Notes: generated by a model from the sequence alone, not told the origin. Numbered from the stretch's first letter, positions 26,298-34,986 are shown. The stretch: 64,000 nt of DNA from Cupriavidus sp. (GCA_031181345.1 JAPSLC010000005.1:1-64000); one strand, 5' to 3'. Program-made: numbers and translations.

Positions 26298-26426
26298 TAA
26301 TACTAGGGATTAACCCGAGAACCCGGGCACCTCGATGGCGCGACTACGCGCATCGGGGTAATCCCCAGATTTTCGAATCGCAATGCGGCGCTATGGTGTT
26401 CCGGACCCGCGTAATACGACGTATTA
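26298..26426. promoter_or_regulatory. Two related palindromic operator candidates between tetR and the porin gene
   Basis: A perfect 15-bp palindrome TAATACGACGTATTA (26412-26426) lies 50 bases before the porin start. A degenerate copy, TAATACTAGGGATTA, with 11 of 15 matches lies at 26298-26312 near the regulator start. Starts are 114 bases apart, close to eleven helical turns. Placement fits TetR control of the divergent genes. Binding is inferred. Confidence 0.6.
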
Positions 26427-26475
26427 AAACCAGACGGGCAACGAAGAACACCGCAAGACACGGAGGAGACACGGC

Positions 26476-27630
26476 ATGAAGGGATGGTGGATCACGGCGG
26501 CGGCAGCCGGCATGTTGGCGCAGGGCGCGCATGCGCAATCGTCGGTGACCTTGTATGGCGTGGTCACCGCCAGCCTGCAGTACGTCAACAATTCGCAGAA
26601 CGTCAGCGGCGGCGTGCTGGCGCCGGGCAGCGGCTCGCGCACGATGCTGAACTCATCGGGCATCGCGCAGTCGCGCTTCGGCCTGCGCGGCACCGAGGAG
26701 CTCGGTGGCGGCGTGCAGGCGCTGTTCGTGCTCGAGAACCAGTTCAACACCGACAACGGCCAGATGGGGCAGAACGCGATCTTCGGCCGGCAGGCCTTCG
26801 TCGGCCTGAAGAACGAGCTGGGCCGCATCACCTTCGGCCGGCAGTACACCTCATCGTTCCTGGCGCTGGGCAGCTTCACGCCGGTCGCCTATGCGCCGGA
26901 GTTCGAGCCGGTCGTCGGCATGGCCGGACCGAACTTCCGCGAGAACAACATGGTGCAGTACCAGGGCAAGTTCGGGCCCTTGTCGCTGCACACGCACTGG
27001 TCGTTCGGCGAACGCACCGGCAGCCTGGCGGCCGGCTCGGCCTACGGCATCGGCGTGTCGTACTACACCAACGGCTTCGGCGTGGCGGCGGCCTATGACG
27101 AGGTCAAGACGCTCAATGCCGCGCAGGCGTCCGGCGCCTCGTCCTCGGGCGACTACGGCCGCGACATGCGCGCCTTCCTGGCCGGCAGCTACGAGGTCGG
27201 CGCGTTCAAGTTCGTTGCCGGCTACCGCTGGGGCAACTCGGTCGCGCCCGGCGAGGGCACGCCGACGCTGCTGCCGCACCGCGACGACATGTATTGGGCC
27301 GGTGTGCACTGGCAGACCACGCCTGCGCTGCGGCTGAGCCTGGCCTACTACTACGACGACATCAAGCGCGCCGATATCGGCGGCGCCAGCGTCAACCCGG
27401 CCAATCCGCAGCAATACCTGGCGCTGGCCGACTATCGCCTGACCAAGCGCACCGATGTGTTTGCCGGCGTGATGTACGCGCGCAATGCCTCGCTGAACTG
27501 GGACAACATCGGCTATCTGCCCAACGGCCAATCGGTCGGCTACGCGCCGGCGACCTCGCAGGTCTATTACAAGCGCCCCGACGCCAAGGGTCAGCTCGGC
27601 ATCTCGCTGGGCATCCGCACCATCTTCTAG
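26476..27630 (+). CDS. Gram-negative outer-membrane porin
   Basis: Porin of 384 residues. A signal peptide ends in GAHAQ and the mature protein begins SSVTLYGVV, the standard start of Burkholderiales trimeric porins. Body motifs include GLRGTEELGGG and FGRQAFVGLKNELGRITFGRQ. The chain ends in Phe (IRTIF), the beta-barrel assembly signal. It should let small solutes through the outer membrane. GGAGGAGA precedes the ATG. It sits 8 bases before the DUF1254 gene, so both form an operon that the divergent TetR may regulate. Confidence 0.93.
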   Translation: MKGWWITAAAAGMLAQGAHAQSSVTLYGVVTASLQYVNNSQNVSGGVLAPGSGSRTMLNSSGIAQSRFGLRGTEELGGGVQALFVLENQFNTDNGQMGQNAIFGRQAFVGLKNELGRITFGRQYTSSFLALGSFTPVAYAPEFEPVVGMAGPNFRENNMVQYQGKFGPLSLHTHWSFGERTGSLAAGSAYGIGVSYYTNGFGVAAAYDEVKTLNAAQASGASSSGDYGRDMRAFLAGSYEVGAFKFVAGYRWGNSVAPGEGTPTLLPHRDDMYWAGVHWQTTPALRLSLAYYYDDIKRADIGGASVNPANPQQYLALADYRLTKRTDVFAGVMYARNASLNWDNIGYLPNGQSVGYAPATSQVYYKRPDAKGQLGISLGIRTIF

Positions 27631-27638
27631 GAGCCACG

Positions 27639-28952
27639 ATGCAAGCCACGGAACACACGACGACCGACGCCGCCCTCGCCGCGCGCGTGCGCGAGGCGTT
27701 CATCTATACCTTCCCGGTGCACGATCTTGCGCAGGTTCGCTGGCAGATCACGCAGAATCCGCAGAACCGCAACCGCGTGCCGGTCAATGGGCTGCTGCAT
27801 TACCGCCGGCTGCTGGACCATCGCGCCCGCACCGTGACACAGCCCAACAACGACACGCTGTACTCGCTGTCGTATCTGGCCCTGCACGACGGACCGATGC
27901 GGCTGCGGCTGCCGGACATGGGCGAGCGCTACTACAGCGTCGCGCTGCTCGACATCTTCACCAACAACTTTGCCTGTATCGGCAACCGCACCACCGGCAC
28001 TCAGGCAGCCGAGTTCCTGCTGGTCGGGCCGGATTGGTCCGGCGACGCGCCCGCCGGCGCGCGGCTGATCCGCTGTCCGAGCAACGACGTCTGGCTGCTG
28101 GGGCGGCTGCTGGTCGATGGCGAACACGACCTGCCGGCCGTGCATGCGTTGCAGGACGCGATCCGGCTCGAGCCGGTGGGACGGCGGGACGCCGGCGACA
28201 GCGGCCTGCTCGACACCGTGCCCGACGAGGCCGATCCGGCCCGCTATCTCGATCTGGTCAATGAAGTGCTGGGCCGCAATCCGGTTCCGGAGGACGAGCG
28301 GAAGCTGCTGGCGGACTTTGCCGAAGTCGGCATCCGTCCCGGGCAGCGCCATGCCTGCGCGGACCTGCCGCTGCCGATCCAGCAAGCGTGGCGCGCGATG
28401 CTGCCGACGCTGCGCAAGGAGCTGGCGCGCACGCCGGGGTTCGGCAATGGCACCGAGCCGGGTCCGTGGCAGTCCGGCCCGGACCACCTGGGCAATTTCG
28501 GCAAGGACTACACCTACCGCGCCCATGTATCGCTGATCGGGCTGGGCGCGCTGGAACGCGCCGAGGCGATCTATGCCACCTGCGTCAGCGATACGGCGGG
28601 CGAACGGCTTGACGGTGCGCGGGCCTACCGGCTGCATATCCCGCCGGCGATGCCGGTCGATGCGTTCTGGTCGCTGTCGATGTACGAGTTCGCGCCGGAC
28701 GGCCGACGCTTCTTCACCGAGAACGCGATCGGCCGCTATACCATCGGCGACCGCACGCCCGGACTGCAGGTCAACGCCGATGGCAGCATCGACCTGTGGC
28801 TGCAGCATGCGCGTCCCGAGCCGGCGCGCGAAGCCAACTGGCTGCCGGCGCCCGCCGGACGGTTCTCGCTGACGCTGCGCTACTACCATCCGCGGGAGGC
28901 GTTGCTGTCACGGCGCTTCGTGCAGCCGGCGCCGGAGCCGATCGCGTCCTAG
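27639..28952 (+). CDS. DUF1254/DUF1214 protein, cytoplasmic form
   Basis: Protein of 437 residues with an N-terminal DUF1254 domain (about 15-150; REAFIYTFPVHDLAQVRW, PNNDTLYSLSYLAL) and a C-terminal DUF1214 domain (about 320-425; WSLSMYEFAPDGRRFFTENAIGRYTIGDR, LWLQHARP). The function of these domains is unknown. No signal peptide is seen, unlike the lipoprotein homologue at 45256. The ribosome site AGGAG overlaps the porin stop. The stop codon overlaps the stop of the convergent GAF gene within the four bases CTAG. Confidence 0.82.
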   Translation: MQATEHTTTDAALAARVREAFIYTFPVHDLAQVRWQITQNPQNRNRVPVNGLLHYRRLLDHRARTVTQPNNDTLYSLSYLALHDGPMRLRLPDMGERYYSVALLDIFTNNFACIGNRTTGTQAAEFLLVGPDWSGDAPAGARLIRCPSNDVWLLGRLLVDGEHDLPAVHALQDAIRLEPVGRRDAGDSGLLDTVPDEADPARYLDLVNEVLGRNPVPEDERKLLADFAEVGIRPGQRHACADLPLPIQQAWRAMLPTLRKELARTPGFGNGTEPGPWQSGPDHLGNFGKDYTYRAHVSLIGLGALERAEAIYATCVSDTAGERLDGARAYRLHIPPAMPVDAFWSLSMYEFAPDGRRFFTENAIGRYTIGDRTPGLQVNADGSIDLWLQHARPEPAREANWLPAPAGRFSLTLRYYHPREALLSRRFVQPAPEPIAS

Positions 28953-29521
28953 CCCGCGTCGCGCGCCGGCTCTGCCTGCCGTGCGTGGCATTGCGCCACG
29001 GCCGGCGCGGCCAGCTCGGCCAACCGTCGCAGCGTCTGGACCTCGTCGGCCTGCCACGCCGACCTCGGGCTGAGGTAGTTGAACGTGCCGATGCAGCGAC
29101 CCCGCTCGCCGATCGGTACATTGACCACTGCCCTCAGCCCGAGCGCGCGGATCGTTGAAATATCGTCGAACACCTCGGCCAGCGCCGCGTCGCCTTCGCC
29201 GACGAAGACTTCAAGACGCTGCAGCAGCTGCCGCGCCCACGGCGTATCGCCCTTGCGCTTGCTGCCGCCGACCGGATAGGCGAGCGGATCGCTGGACCAT
29301 TGGCGCACCACCTCGCGGCTGTCGGGGCGCCACAGATTGATCGTCAGCAGGCCGGGGCCGAGCAGCGCGAGCGTGGCGTCTCCGACCGCGTCGAACAGCG
29401 CGCCGGTGTGTTCGGGATGCGCCAGCGCGGTCTGCAGCGCGGCCGCCTGCGGCGGGGCCAGGCGCGGCCCCAGCGCGGCCAACGCCAAACCCTGCGGATT
29501 CGATGCTTCGCTCACGCTCAC
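28949..29521 (-). CDS. GAF-domain protein
   Basis: Soluble protein of 190 residues consisting mainly of one GAF domain (about 35-175) with VVNVPIGERGRCIGTFNYLS as the typical late strand. No output domain is attached. The GTG start overlaps the TGA of the upstream Bug receptor gene, so the two are co-translated. It may sense a small molecule related to the receptor's ligand, which is inference only. It converges on the DUF1254 gene with overlapping stops. Confidence 0.75.
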   Translation of the reverse strand: MSVSEASNPQGLALAALGPRLAPPQAAALQTALAHPEHTGALFDAVGDATLALLGPGLLTINLWRPDSREVVRQWSSDPLAYPVGGSKRKGDTPWARQLLQRLEVFVGEGDAALAEVFDDISTIRALGLRAVVNVPIGERGRCIGTFNYLSPRSAWQADEVQTLRRLAELAAPAVAQCHARQAEPARDAG

Positions 29522-30510
29522 TCCGCGCTGATCTTCAGGTCGCGGATCAGCTTGCCGTAGCGATCGGCATCGCGGCGCAGCACCTGGCCGAACTGCTGCG
29601 GCGTCGACGTGGTCGTCTCGACGCCGATCGCGTCCATCTTGGCCTTGACGTCGGGCAGCTGCATCACCTTGTTGATCTCGGCATTCAGCCGCGTCACCAG
29701 CGCCGGCGGCATGCCGGCCGGGCCGAAGGCGCCATACCAGACCGCCAGCTCGTAGCCCGGCACGGTCTCGGCGACGGTCGGCACATTGGGCAGCAGCGGC
29801 GAGCGCCTGGCCTCGGTCACGGCCAGCAGCTTCAGCTTGTTGGCCTTGACGTGCGGCAGCGTCTGCGTGCCGGCCGAGAACAGCAACTGGGTCTGGCCCG
29901 CGACCGTGTCAACCACGGCAGGCGCCCCGCCCTTGTAGGGCACGTGCAGCATCTCGACGCCGGCCATCTTCTCGAACAGCACCGCGCTCAGATGGTTGGT
30001 CGAGCCCGGGCCGGCGCTGGCGTAGGCCAGCTTGCCGGGATTGGCGCGTGCGTAGGCGATCAGTTCCTTGACGTTGTTGGCCGGCACCGACGGGTGGACC
30101 ACCATCGTGTTGGTGACGTAGGCCAGCAGGCCCAGCGGCGTGAAATCCTCGACGCCGCGGAACGGCATGTTCGGCATCATCGCCGGGTTCATCGCATGGG
30201 TGCTCATCGAGCCGATCAGCAGCGTATAGCCGTCCGGCTTGGCGCGCGCGACCATCGCGGAGCCGATATTGCCCGACGCGCCCGGCTTGTTGTCGACGAT
30301 GACGGGCTGGCCCAGCGAGCGCGTCAGGCGTTCGGACAGCACCCGCGCCAGGATATCGGTCGAACCGCCAGGCGCCCATGGCACCACCAGCGTGATGGGC
30401 TTGCTCGGATAGTCCTGCGCCGCCGCGGCGCCCGCGGCGCAGCAAAGCGCCAGCGCCGCCACGCCGCGCAGCCAGCTTTGAATCGTCGTCTTCATGGTCG
30501 CTTTCATCAT
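29518..30510 (-). CDS. Bug/TctC-family periplasmic solute-binding receptor
   Basis: Protein of 330 residues with a signal peptide ending near AAAAQ and Bug motifs DYPSKPITLVVPWAPGGSTDILAR, VDNKPGASGNIG, and the C-terminal FGPAGMPPALVTRLNAEINKV. It should bind a small acid in the periplasm. GGGGAGAAACG precedes ATG 30510. It is translationally coupled to the GAF gene. An array of six 8-bp repeats begins 44 bases upstream of its start, within the probable leader or promoter. Confidence 0.9.
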   Translation of the reverse strand: MMKATMKTTIQSWLRGVAALALCCAAGAAAAQDYPSKPITLVVPWAPGGSTDILARVLSERLTRSLGQPVIVDNKPGASGNIGSAMVARAKPDGYTLLIGSMSTHAMNPAMMPNMPFRGVEDFTPLGLLAYVTNTMVVHPSVPANNVKELIAYARANPGKLAYASAGPGSTNHLSAVLFEKMAGVEMLHVPYKGGAPAVVDTVAGQTQLLFSAGTQTLPHVKANKLKLLAVTEARRSPLLPNVPTVAETVPGYELAVWYGAFGPAGMPPALVTRLNAEINKVMQLPDVKAKMDAIGVETTTSTPQQFGQVLRRDADRYGKLIRDLKISAE

Positions 30511-30553
30511 CGTTTCTCCCCGTTTGTCATGCCGGTCGCACCGCGCGTCCGGT

Positions 30554-30601
30554 CTGTCGTTCTATCGCTCTGTCGTTCTATCGTTCTATCGTTCCATCGT
30601 G
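30554..30601. repeat. Six 8-bp tandem repeats upstream of a Bug receptor gene
   Basis: Six consecutive octamers of the type CTRTCGTT (ctgtcgtt, ctatcgct, ctgtcgtt, ctatcgtt, ctatcgtt, ccatcgtg) lie between the gamma-glutamyltransferase gene and the start of the downstream minus-strand receptor gene. The unit is not a multiple of three and the array is non-coding, so copy change would shift promoter or leader spacing. Confidence 0.85.
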
Positions 30602-30649
30602 CCGTGACATATCGACGGCTGCTCTGGCCGTGTCGCGGCACCCCCGATC

Positions 30650-32479
30650 TCAACGTCCCACCGCATAACCCTGCATGCCGCGCGGATTGGCCCCGGCGCG
30701 CAGCACCAGCCGGCCCCTGCCGTCGCGTTCGCGAGAACACGCCGACATCCGCCCTTCAGACCACGGCTCGCCGATGCGCAATGCGTGGCCGGCATCGCGC
30801 AGCGCGTCCAGCGTCGCCTGGGGAAAGCGCGATTCGATGCTGAGCCGGTTCAGCACCGTCTGGCGCGGCCAGAACGAGCCGGGGAAGTGGTCGATGTGCC
30901 AGGCCGGCGCGTCGATCGCCTCCTGCAGGTTCATGCCGTGCACCGCGTGGCGCATGAAGAAGGCCAGCGACCATTGGTCCTGCTGGTCGCCGCCGGGCGT
31001 GCCGAACACCATATAGGGCTCGCCGTCGCGCAAGGCCAGCGAGGGCGACAGCGTGGTGCAGGGCCGCTTGCCCGGCGCCAGCGAATTGGGCAGGCCCGGC
31101 TCGAGCCAGGTCATCTGCAGGCGCGTATTGAGCGCGAAGCCCAGCGCCGGAATGGTGGGGCTCGACGAGAGCCAGCCGCCGGACGGCGTCGCGGCGACCA
31201 TATTGCCGTCGCGGTCGATCACGTCGAGGTGGCAGGTGTCGCCGACGAAGATTTCCTTCTCGGCCCACTGCTGCACCGGCGGCAGCGCGGCGAAGGTCGG
31301 CTCGCCCACGCCGAAGCGCGTATCGGCGCTGGCCAGCGTGCGCTCGGCCGCATCGAGATCGGGCAAGCGCGGCGCGCGGCCGTCGATGCTGCCGGCACGC
31401 ATCTCGCGCGATGCCTTCGCGCCGATCAGTTGTGCGCGCGCGCGCAGATAGTCCGCATCGAGCAGGCCCTGCGCCGGCACGTCCGCAAAGCGCGGATCGC
31501 CATACCAGGCCAGGCGATCGGCCATCGCCAGCTTGGCCGCCTCGGCGATCCGATGGACAAAGCCCGGCGACGTCGGATCGTGCGCCTCGAGCCCGGCGTG
31601 CCGCAGCATGCCGAGCTGCTGCAGGAAGGCAGGCCCCTGGCTCCAGACGCCGCACTTGGCGACCGTATAGCGGCCGAAATCGAGCGTCAGCGGCGTTTCG
31701 ACCTCGGGCTGCCAGCCCGCCATGTCCTCGTAGCGCAGCAGGCCGCCATGGCGCTCGCCGGTGGTGTCGCGCACCTGCTGCGTGCGGCAATAGGTATCGA
31801 TCTCGCGCGCGACGAAGCCGCGGTACCAGCAATCGAGCGCCGCATCGATCTGCTTCTCGCGCGTGTCGCCGGCCGCCTGCGCCTCTTCGACGATGCGCTG
31901 GTACGTCCGCGCCAGTGCCGGCGTGGCATGCAGGCTGCCGGGCGTCGGCACGCGCCCGTCGACCAGCCAGACGTCGGCCGAATCGCGCCATTCGCGCTGG
32001 AACAATTCGCGCACCGCCAGGATCGCCTGCGAGATGCGCGGCACCAGCGGGAAGCCGTCGCGCGCGTAGGCGATCGCCGGCGCCAGCACCTCGGCCAGCG
32101 ACCACGTGCCGTAGTCGCGCAGCATGGTCAGCCAGGCGCCGAAGGCGCCGGGCACGGTGGCGGGCAGCAGGCCGATGCCCGGCATCAGCTCCAGCCCCAT
32201 CGCCCGCATCGCGGCGGGATCGGCCAGTGCGGGCGCCGGGCCCTGGCCGCAGATCGAGCGCACCGCACGCTCGTGTTCGCTCCACAGCAGGATCGGCGCC
32301 TCGCCGCCGGGGCCGTTCAGGTGCGGCTCGACGACCTGCAGCACGAAGCCGCCCGCCACCGCCGCATCGAAGGCATTGCCGCCGCGCTCGAGCACGCCCA
32401 TCGCGGTCTGCGAGGCGAGCCAGTGGGTCGACGAGACGACGCCGAAGGTACCGACGATTTCTGGGCGGGTGGTGAACAT
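30650..32479 (-). CDS. Gamma-glutamyltransferase-family protein (Ntn hydrolase)
   Basis: Protein of 609 residues of the gamma-glutamyltranspeptidase family. It shows GGNAFDAAVAGGFVLQVVEPHLNGPGGEAP near the N-terminus (given for position, residues 33-61) and the nucleophile Thr415 in GDTCHLDVIDRDGN, at which the precursor is cleaved autocatalytically. A GTPGGDQQ stretch follows later. No signal peptide is present, so it is probably cytoplasmic, unlike glutathione-degrading GGT; amide or cephalosporin-acylase-like substrates are possible. An in-frame extension upstream of ATG 32479 would encode Arg-Leu-Pro-His repeats from a tandem DNA array and is not accepted as coding. It is divergent from a LysR regulator. 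Confidence 0.86.
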   Translation of the reverse strand: MFTTRPEIVGTFGVVSSTHWLASQTAMGVLERGGNAFDAAVAGGFVLQVVEPHLNGPGGEAPILLWSEHERAVRSICGQGPAPALADPAAMRAMGLELMPGIGLLPATVPGAFGAWLTMLRDYGTWSLAEVLAPAIAYARDGFPLVPRISQAILAVRELFQREWRDSADVWLVDGRVPTPGSLHATPALARTYQRIVEEAQAAGDTREKQIDAALDCWYRGFVAREIDTYCRTQQVRDTTGERHGGLLRYEDMAGWQPEVETPLTLDFGRYTVAKCGVWSQGPAFLQQLGMLRHAGLEAHDPTSPGFVHRIAEAAKLAMADRLAWYGDPRFADVPAQGLLDADYLRARAQLIGAKASREMRAGSIDGRAPRLPDLDAAERTLASADTRFGVGEPTFAALPPVQQWAEKEIFVGDTCHLDVIDRDGNMVAATPSGGWLSSSPTIPALGFALNTRLQMTWLEPGLPNSLAPGKRPCTTLSPSLALRDGEPYMVFGTPGGDQQDQWSLAFFMRHAVHGMNLQEAIDAPAWHIDHFPGSFWPRQTVLNRLSIESRFPQATLDALRDAGHALRIGEPWSEGRMSACSRERDGRGRLVLRAGANPRGMQGYAVGR

Positions 32480-32521
32480 GCTGGTCTCTGGGTGCGGGGC
32501 GAATACGTGGGGATGGCGCAT

Positions 32522-32581
32522 GCGATGAGGCAAGCGATGAGGCAAGCGATGAGGCAGGCGACAGGGCACGCGATGGGACGA
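32522..32581. repeat. Five degenerate 12-bp tandem repeats upstream of the gamma-glutamyltransferase gene
   Basis: Three near-identical copies of GCGATGAGGCAA are followed by two decayed copies, GCGACAGGGCAC and GCGATGGGACGA. The array lies 42-102 bases upstream of the gamma-glutamyltransferase start, in the divergent gap shared with the LysR gene. It could set spacing or serve as repeated protein sites. Confidence 0.85.
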
Positions 32582-32702
32582 GTATAGGAAGATCGAATAA
32601 CCAGAACGGACGATTGCATTATTCTTCCATTCCTGAATGGTTATACGACTGCCCGCAACCGCCCACTTCCGCTCTACGCCTGCCTCGCCTCCTTACCTCG
32701 CC

Positions 32703-33644
32703 ATGCCGACCTTCACCGACCGCCTGCAGCACAACCTGATATCCCGCCTGCGCCTGAAGCAGTTGTCGCTGCTGTTGGTATTGGAGCGGCATCGCTCGCT
32801 GTCGCGCGCCGCCGCCGAGTTGAATCTGAGCCAGCCGGCGGTTACCAAGGCGCTGCGCGAAATCGAGGAGATCTTTCTGGCGCCGCTGTTTCACCGTTCG
32901 CGCGCCGGGCTGGAGGCCACCGAGACCGGTGCCGCGGTGCTGGCGTATGCCCGGCTCGCGCTGGCCGACGCGCGTGGGCTTGGCGACGAACTGGCGGCAC
33001 TCGATGCGGGGCTCGGCGGAAGGCTGCGCATCGGCGTGATTCCGTTCATCGCGCCGGCGGTCCTGGACGCGGCCTGCTCGCATGCGCTGAGCCAGCAGCC
33101 GCGCATCGCGGTGCTGGTGCGCGAGGGCACCACCGACGAACTGGTCAGCGCGTTGCGCGCGCACGAGGTCGATTGCGTGATCGCGCGCTCCTTCTATGCC
33201 GCCGGGGAAGACATCGTGCAGATGCCGCTGTATCGGGAGGAGCCGACGCTGGTGGTGCCGTCGCGCGCGGCGGCGCGGCTGTCGCGCGGCGCGCTCGACT
33301 GGGCGCGGCTCGCGACGCTGGACTGGATCATGCCGCCGCCGCAGACGCCGACCCGCCGCACCATCAACACGATGTTCGCGACCGCGGGCGTGGCGCCGCC
33401 GCTGCCGCTGGTCGAGACCTATTCGATCAAGACCATCGCCACGCTGCTGCGCACCCAACCGCGCGCGATCACCATCGTGCCGCGCGCGGTCGCGATCGAG
33501 CTGGCCAATGGGGGCGGCGCCGCGCTGCTGCCCCATGCGTTGCGCTGGGACCTGCCGCCGGTCGAGGCGATGTGGCTGCGCCGCGCGCAGCACAGCGGGC
33601 CGCTGATGGCGCTGGTGACGGCGCTGCAGGCGGCGAGTGGTTGA
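32703..33644 (+). CDS. LysR-family transcriptional regulator
   Basis: Regulator of about 313 residues. The winged helix-turn-helix is at the N-terminus (about 12-75; SLSRAAAELNLSQPAVTKALREIEE). The effector domain (about 100-300) begins GRLRIGVIPFIAPAVL. The type resembles GbpR/CbbR-like LysR proteins linked to aromatic or sugar-acid use. The ATG at 32703 lacks a clear ribosome site; ATG 32637 is an alternative in frame. It is divergent from the gamma-glutamyltransferase gene, its probable target. Confidence 0.85.
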   Translation: MPTFTDRLQHNLISRLRLKQLSLLLVLERHRSLSRAAAELNLSQPAVTKALREIEEIFLAPLFHRSRAGLEATETGAAVLAYARLALADARGLGDELAALDAGLGGRLRIGVIPFIAPAVLDAACSHALSQQPRIAVLVREGTTDELVSALRAHEVDCVIARSFYAAGEDIVQMPLYREEPTLVVPSRAAARLSRGALDWARLATLDWIMPPPQTPTRRTINTMFATAGVAPPLPLVETYSIKTIATLLRTQPRAITIVPRAVAIELANGGGAALLPHALRWDLPPVEAMWLRRAQHSGPLMALVTALQAASG

Positions 33645-33697
33645 ATCCGTCGCCGCCGGTCATCGCGCACTCGTCCTTTCCCTCTGCTACCGCGCTT

Positions 33698-33766
33698 GTC
33701 GTCCCTGCGAACGCGGGGAACCAGTGGCATGCAAAGACGCTGGATTCCCGCTTTCGCGGGAACGAC
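33698..33766 (+). repeat. 69-bp dispersed intergenic repeat, copy 1
   Basis: A 69-base element made of two hairpins: an outer GTCGTCCCTGCG...CGGGG arm pair at the left and a strong TTCCCGCTTTCGCGGGAA palindrome at the right, joined by CCAGTGGCATGCAAAGACGCTGGA. It occurs again, reversed, at 45179-45247 with the same length. It lies between convergent LysR and VOC genes. Similar hairpin elements are common between genes in Burkholderiales and may end transcription. Confidence 0.8.
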
Positions 33767-33802
33767 GTGGTGGTCAGCGTCTGTGTCTGCAAGTCCGGAC
33801 CT

Positions 33803-34210
33803 TTACGACTGCTGCGCCGCCTCCGGCTGCATGTAGAACACCTCCCACAGATGGCCGTCCAGGTCCTGGTAGCCGTGCTGATACATGAAGCCGTAGTCCT
33901 TCGGCTCGTTCGGCGTGCGCGCGCCGGCCGCGACCGCCTTCGCCACCATGTCGTCGACCGCGGCACGGCTTTCCATCGACAGCGCCAGAATCACTTCGGT
34001 GCTGCTGCCGGTATCGCAGATCGCCTTGCCGGTGAAGGTCTTGAAGAAATCCTCGACCAGCAGCATCACGTAGATCTGGTCCGACACGATCATGCAGGTG
34101 GCATTGCGGTCGGTGAATTTCGGATCGAAGCGATAGCCGAGCCGGGTAAAGAAATCGACCGAGCGGTCGAGGTCCTTGACGGGCAGGTTGACGAAGATCT
34201 GGGTTGCCAT
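33803..34210 (-). CDS. VOC-family (glyoxalase-like) protein
   Basis: Protein of 135 residues of the vicinal-oxygen-chelate fold: FVNLPVKDLDRSVDFFTRLGYRFDPKF at the start and DLDGHLWEVFYMQP at the end, which carries the usual C-terminal Glu metal ligand. Members include glyoxalases, extradiol dioxygenases and resistance proteins; no activity can be assigned. It is followed upstream by an A-tract repeat and a second VOC gene on the same strand, so the pair may be one operon. Confidence 0.85.
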   Translation of the reverse strand: MATQIFVNLPVKDLDRSVDFFTRLGYRFDPKFTDRNATCMIVSDQIYVMLLVEDFFKTFTGKAICDTGSSTEVILALSMESRAAVDDMVAKAVAAGARTPNEPKDYGFMYQHGYQDLDGHLWEVFYMQPEAAQQS

Positions 34211-34221
34211 CGAGGTGTCTC

Positions 34222-34284
34222 CTGTTTTTGGGACTGTTTTTGGAACTGTTTTTGGAACGTTTTTCGGAACGGTTTTTCGGAACG
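34222..34284. repeat. Five tandem repeats with phased T-tracts between two VOC genes
   Basis: Five units of 11-13 bases, each with a run of five T residues followed by GGAA or CGGAA (CTGTTTTTGGAA type), lie just upstream of the minus-strand VOC gene. The A/T-tracts repeat close to one helical turn, a pattern that tends to bend DNA. The spacing changes from 12 to 13 bases as the unit core changes from TGG to TCGG. Confidence 0.8.
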
Positions 34285-34294
34285 GGATTTGTCG

Positions 34295-34741
34295 TTACGA
34301 CGTGGTGACCCACGGATCATAACTGCCGATGGTCCAAAGATGGCCTTCCAGATCGAAGCAGCTGAAATCGCGGCCGCCATAATCCTGATCCTTCAGATCG
34401 AGCACGATCTGCGCACCGGCGGCCTTGGCGCGTGCGAATACCGCGTCGGGATCCGGCACGACCAGATAAATGCTTTGGGTCTGCCCGCCGCCGACTTCAT
34501 CGGGCTGGCGCATCAGCTTGCCGTACGGGGAATCGAGCACCGAACCCAGCATCACCATGCCCTTGCCATAGTTCAATTGCGCGTGGGCGATGGTGCCGTC
34601 ATCGTTTTCCACGACCAGATGCCGGGTAAAACCAAAGGTGTCGCATAACCAGGCGATGGCAGACGGCGCATCGCGATAGCGCAGGCACGGGATGGCCGTG
34701 CTGCCCTGGCTGGTGGAAGCGCCGGAATTCAAATCGGTCAT
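34295..34741 (-). CDS. VOC-family protein, PhnB/bleomycin-resistance-like
   Basis: Protein of 148 residues with AIPCLRYRDAPSAIAWLCDTFGFTRHLVVEND at the N-terminus and DLEGHLWTIGSYDPW at the C-terminus, a typical two-beta-alpha-beta VOC fold. The central segment LVVPDPDAVFARAKAAGAQIV is characteristic of the glyoxalase/bleomycin-resistance subgroup. An AAGGAG ribosome site eight bases before ATG 34741 fixes the start. Function is unknown. Confidence 0.87.
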   Translation of the reverse strand: MTDLNSGASTSQGSTAIPCLRYRDAPSAIAWLCDTFGFTRHLVVENDDGTIAHAQLNYGKGMVMLGSVLDSPYGKLMRQPDEVGGGQTQSIYLVVPDPDAVFARAKAAGAQIVLDLKDQDYGGRDFSCFDLEGHLWTIGSYDPWVTTS

Positions 34742-34980
34742 GTCTGTCGCTCCTTGCGCGGCGCGGTGGCCGCCTTGTCGGTCTGGAATCGAATCCGAAT
34801 TCGGTTCGCCACCGGGAAAATGGATCCACGCGAGATTCACCACAAGATGCACTGCAGGACTCACTGCAGGGACCGCCTGTATCGCGCGGCAAATCCAGTA
34901 CGCAGCATAGACGATGGGTTTCTCGTGCAAAGGCCGCGCACGATGCGACGAGAACGTTTCTTCCGACACGGACGACCGGT

Positions 34981-34986
34981 TATACT
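34981..34986 (+). promoter_or_regulatory. Putative -10 element of the histone H1-like gene
   Basis: TATACT matches the -10 consensus at five of six positions and lies 38 bases before the gene start. The -35 partner is weak (TTTCTT at 34957-34962, 18-base spacer). The rest of the 282-base gap upstream shows no gene. Confidence 0.5.

Noticed and set aside
32479..32569. N-terminal extension of the gamma-glutamyltransferase with Arg-Leu-Pro-His repeats
   Set aside because: It comes from the 12-bp tandem array, has no family counterpart, and ATG 32479 gives a normal N-terminus.
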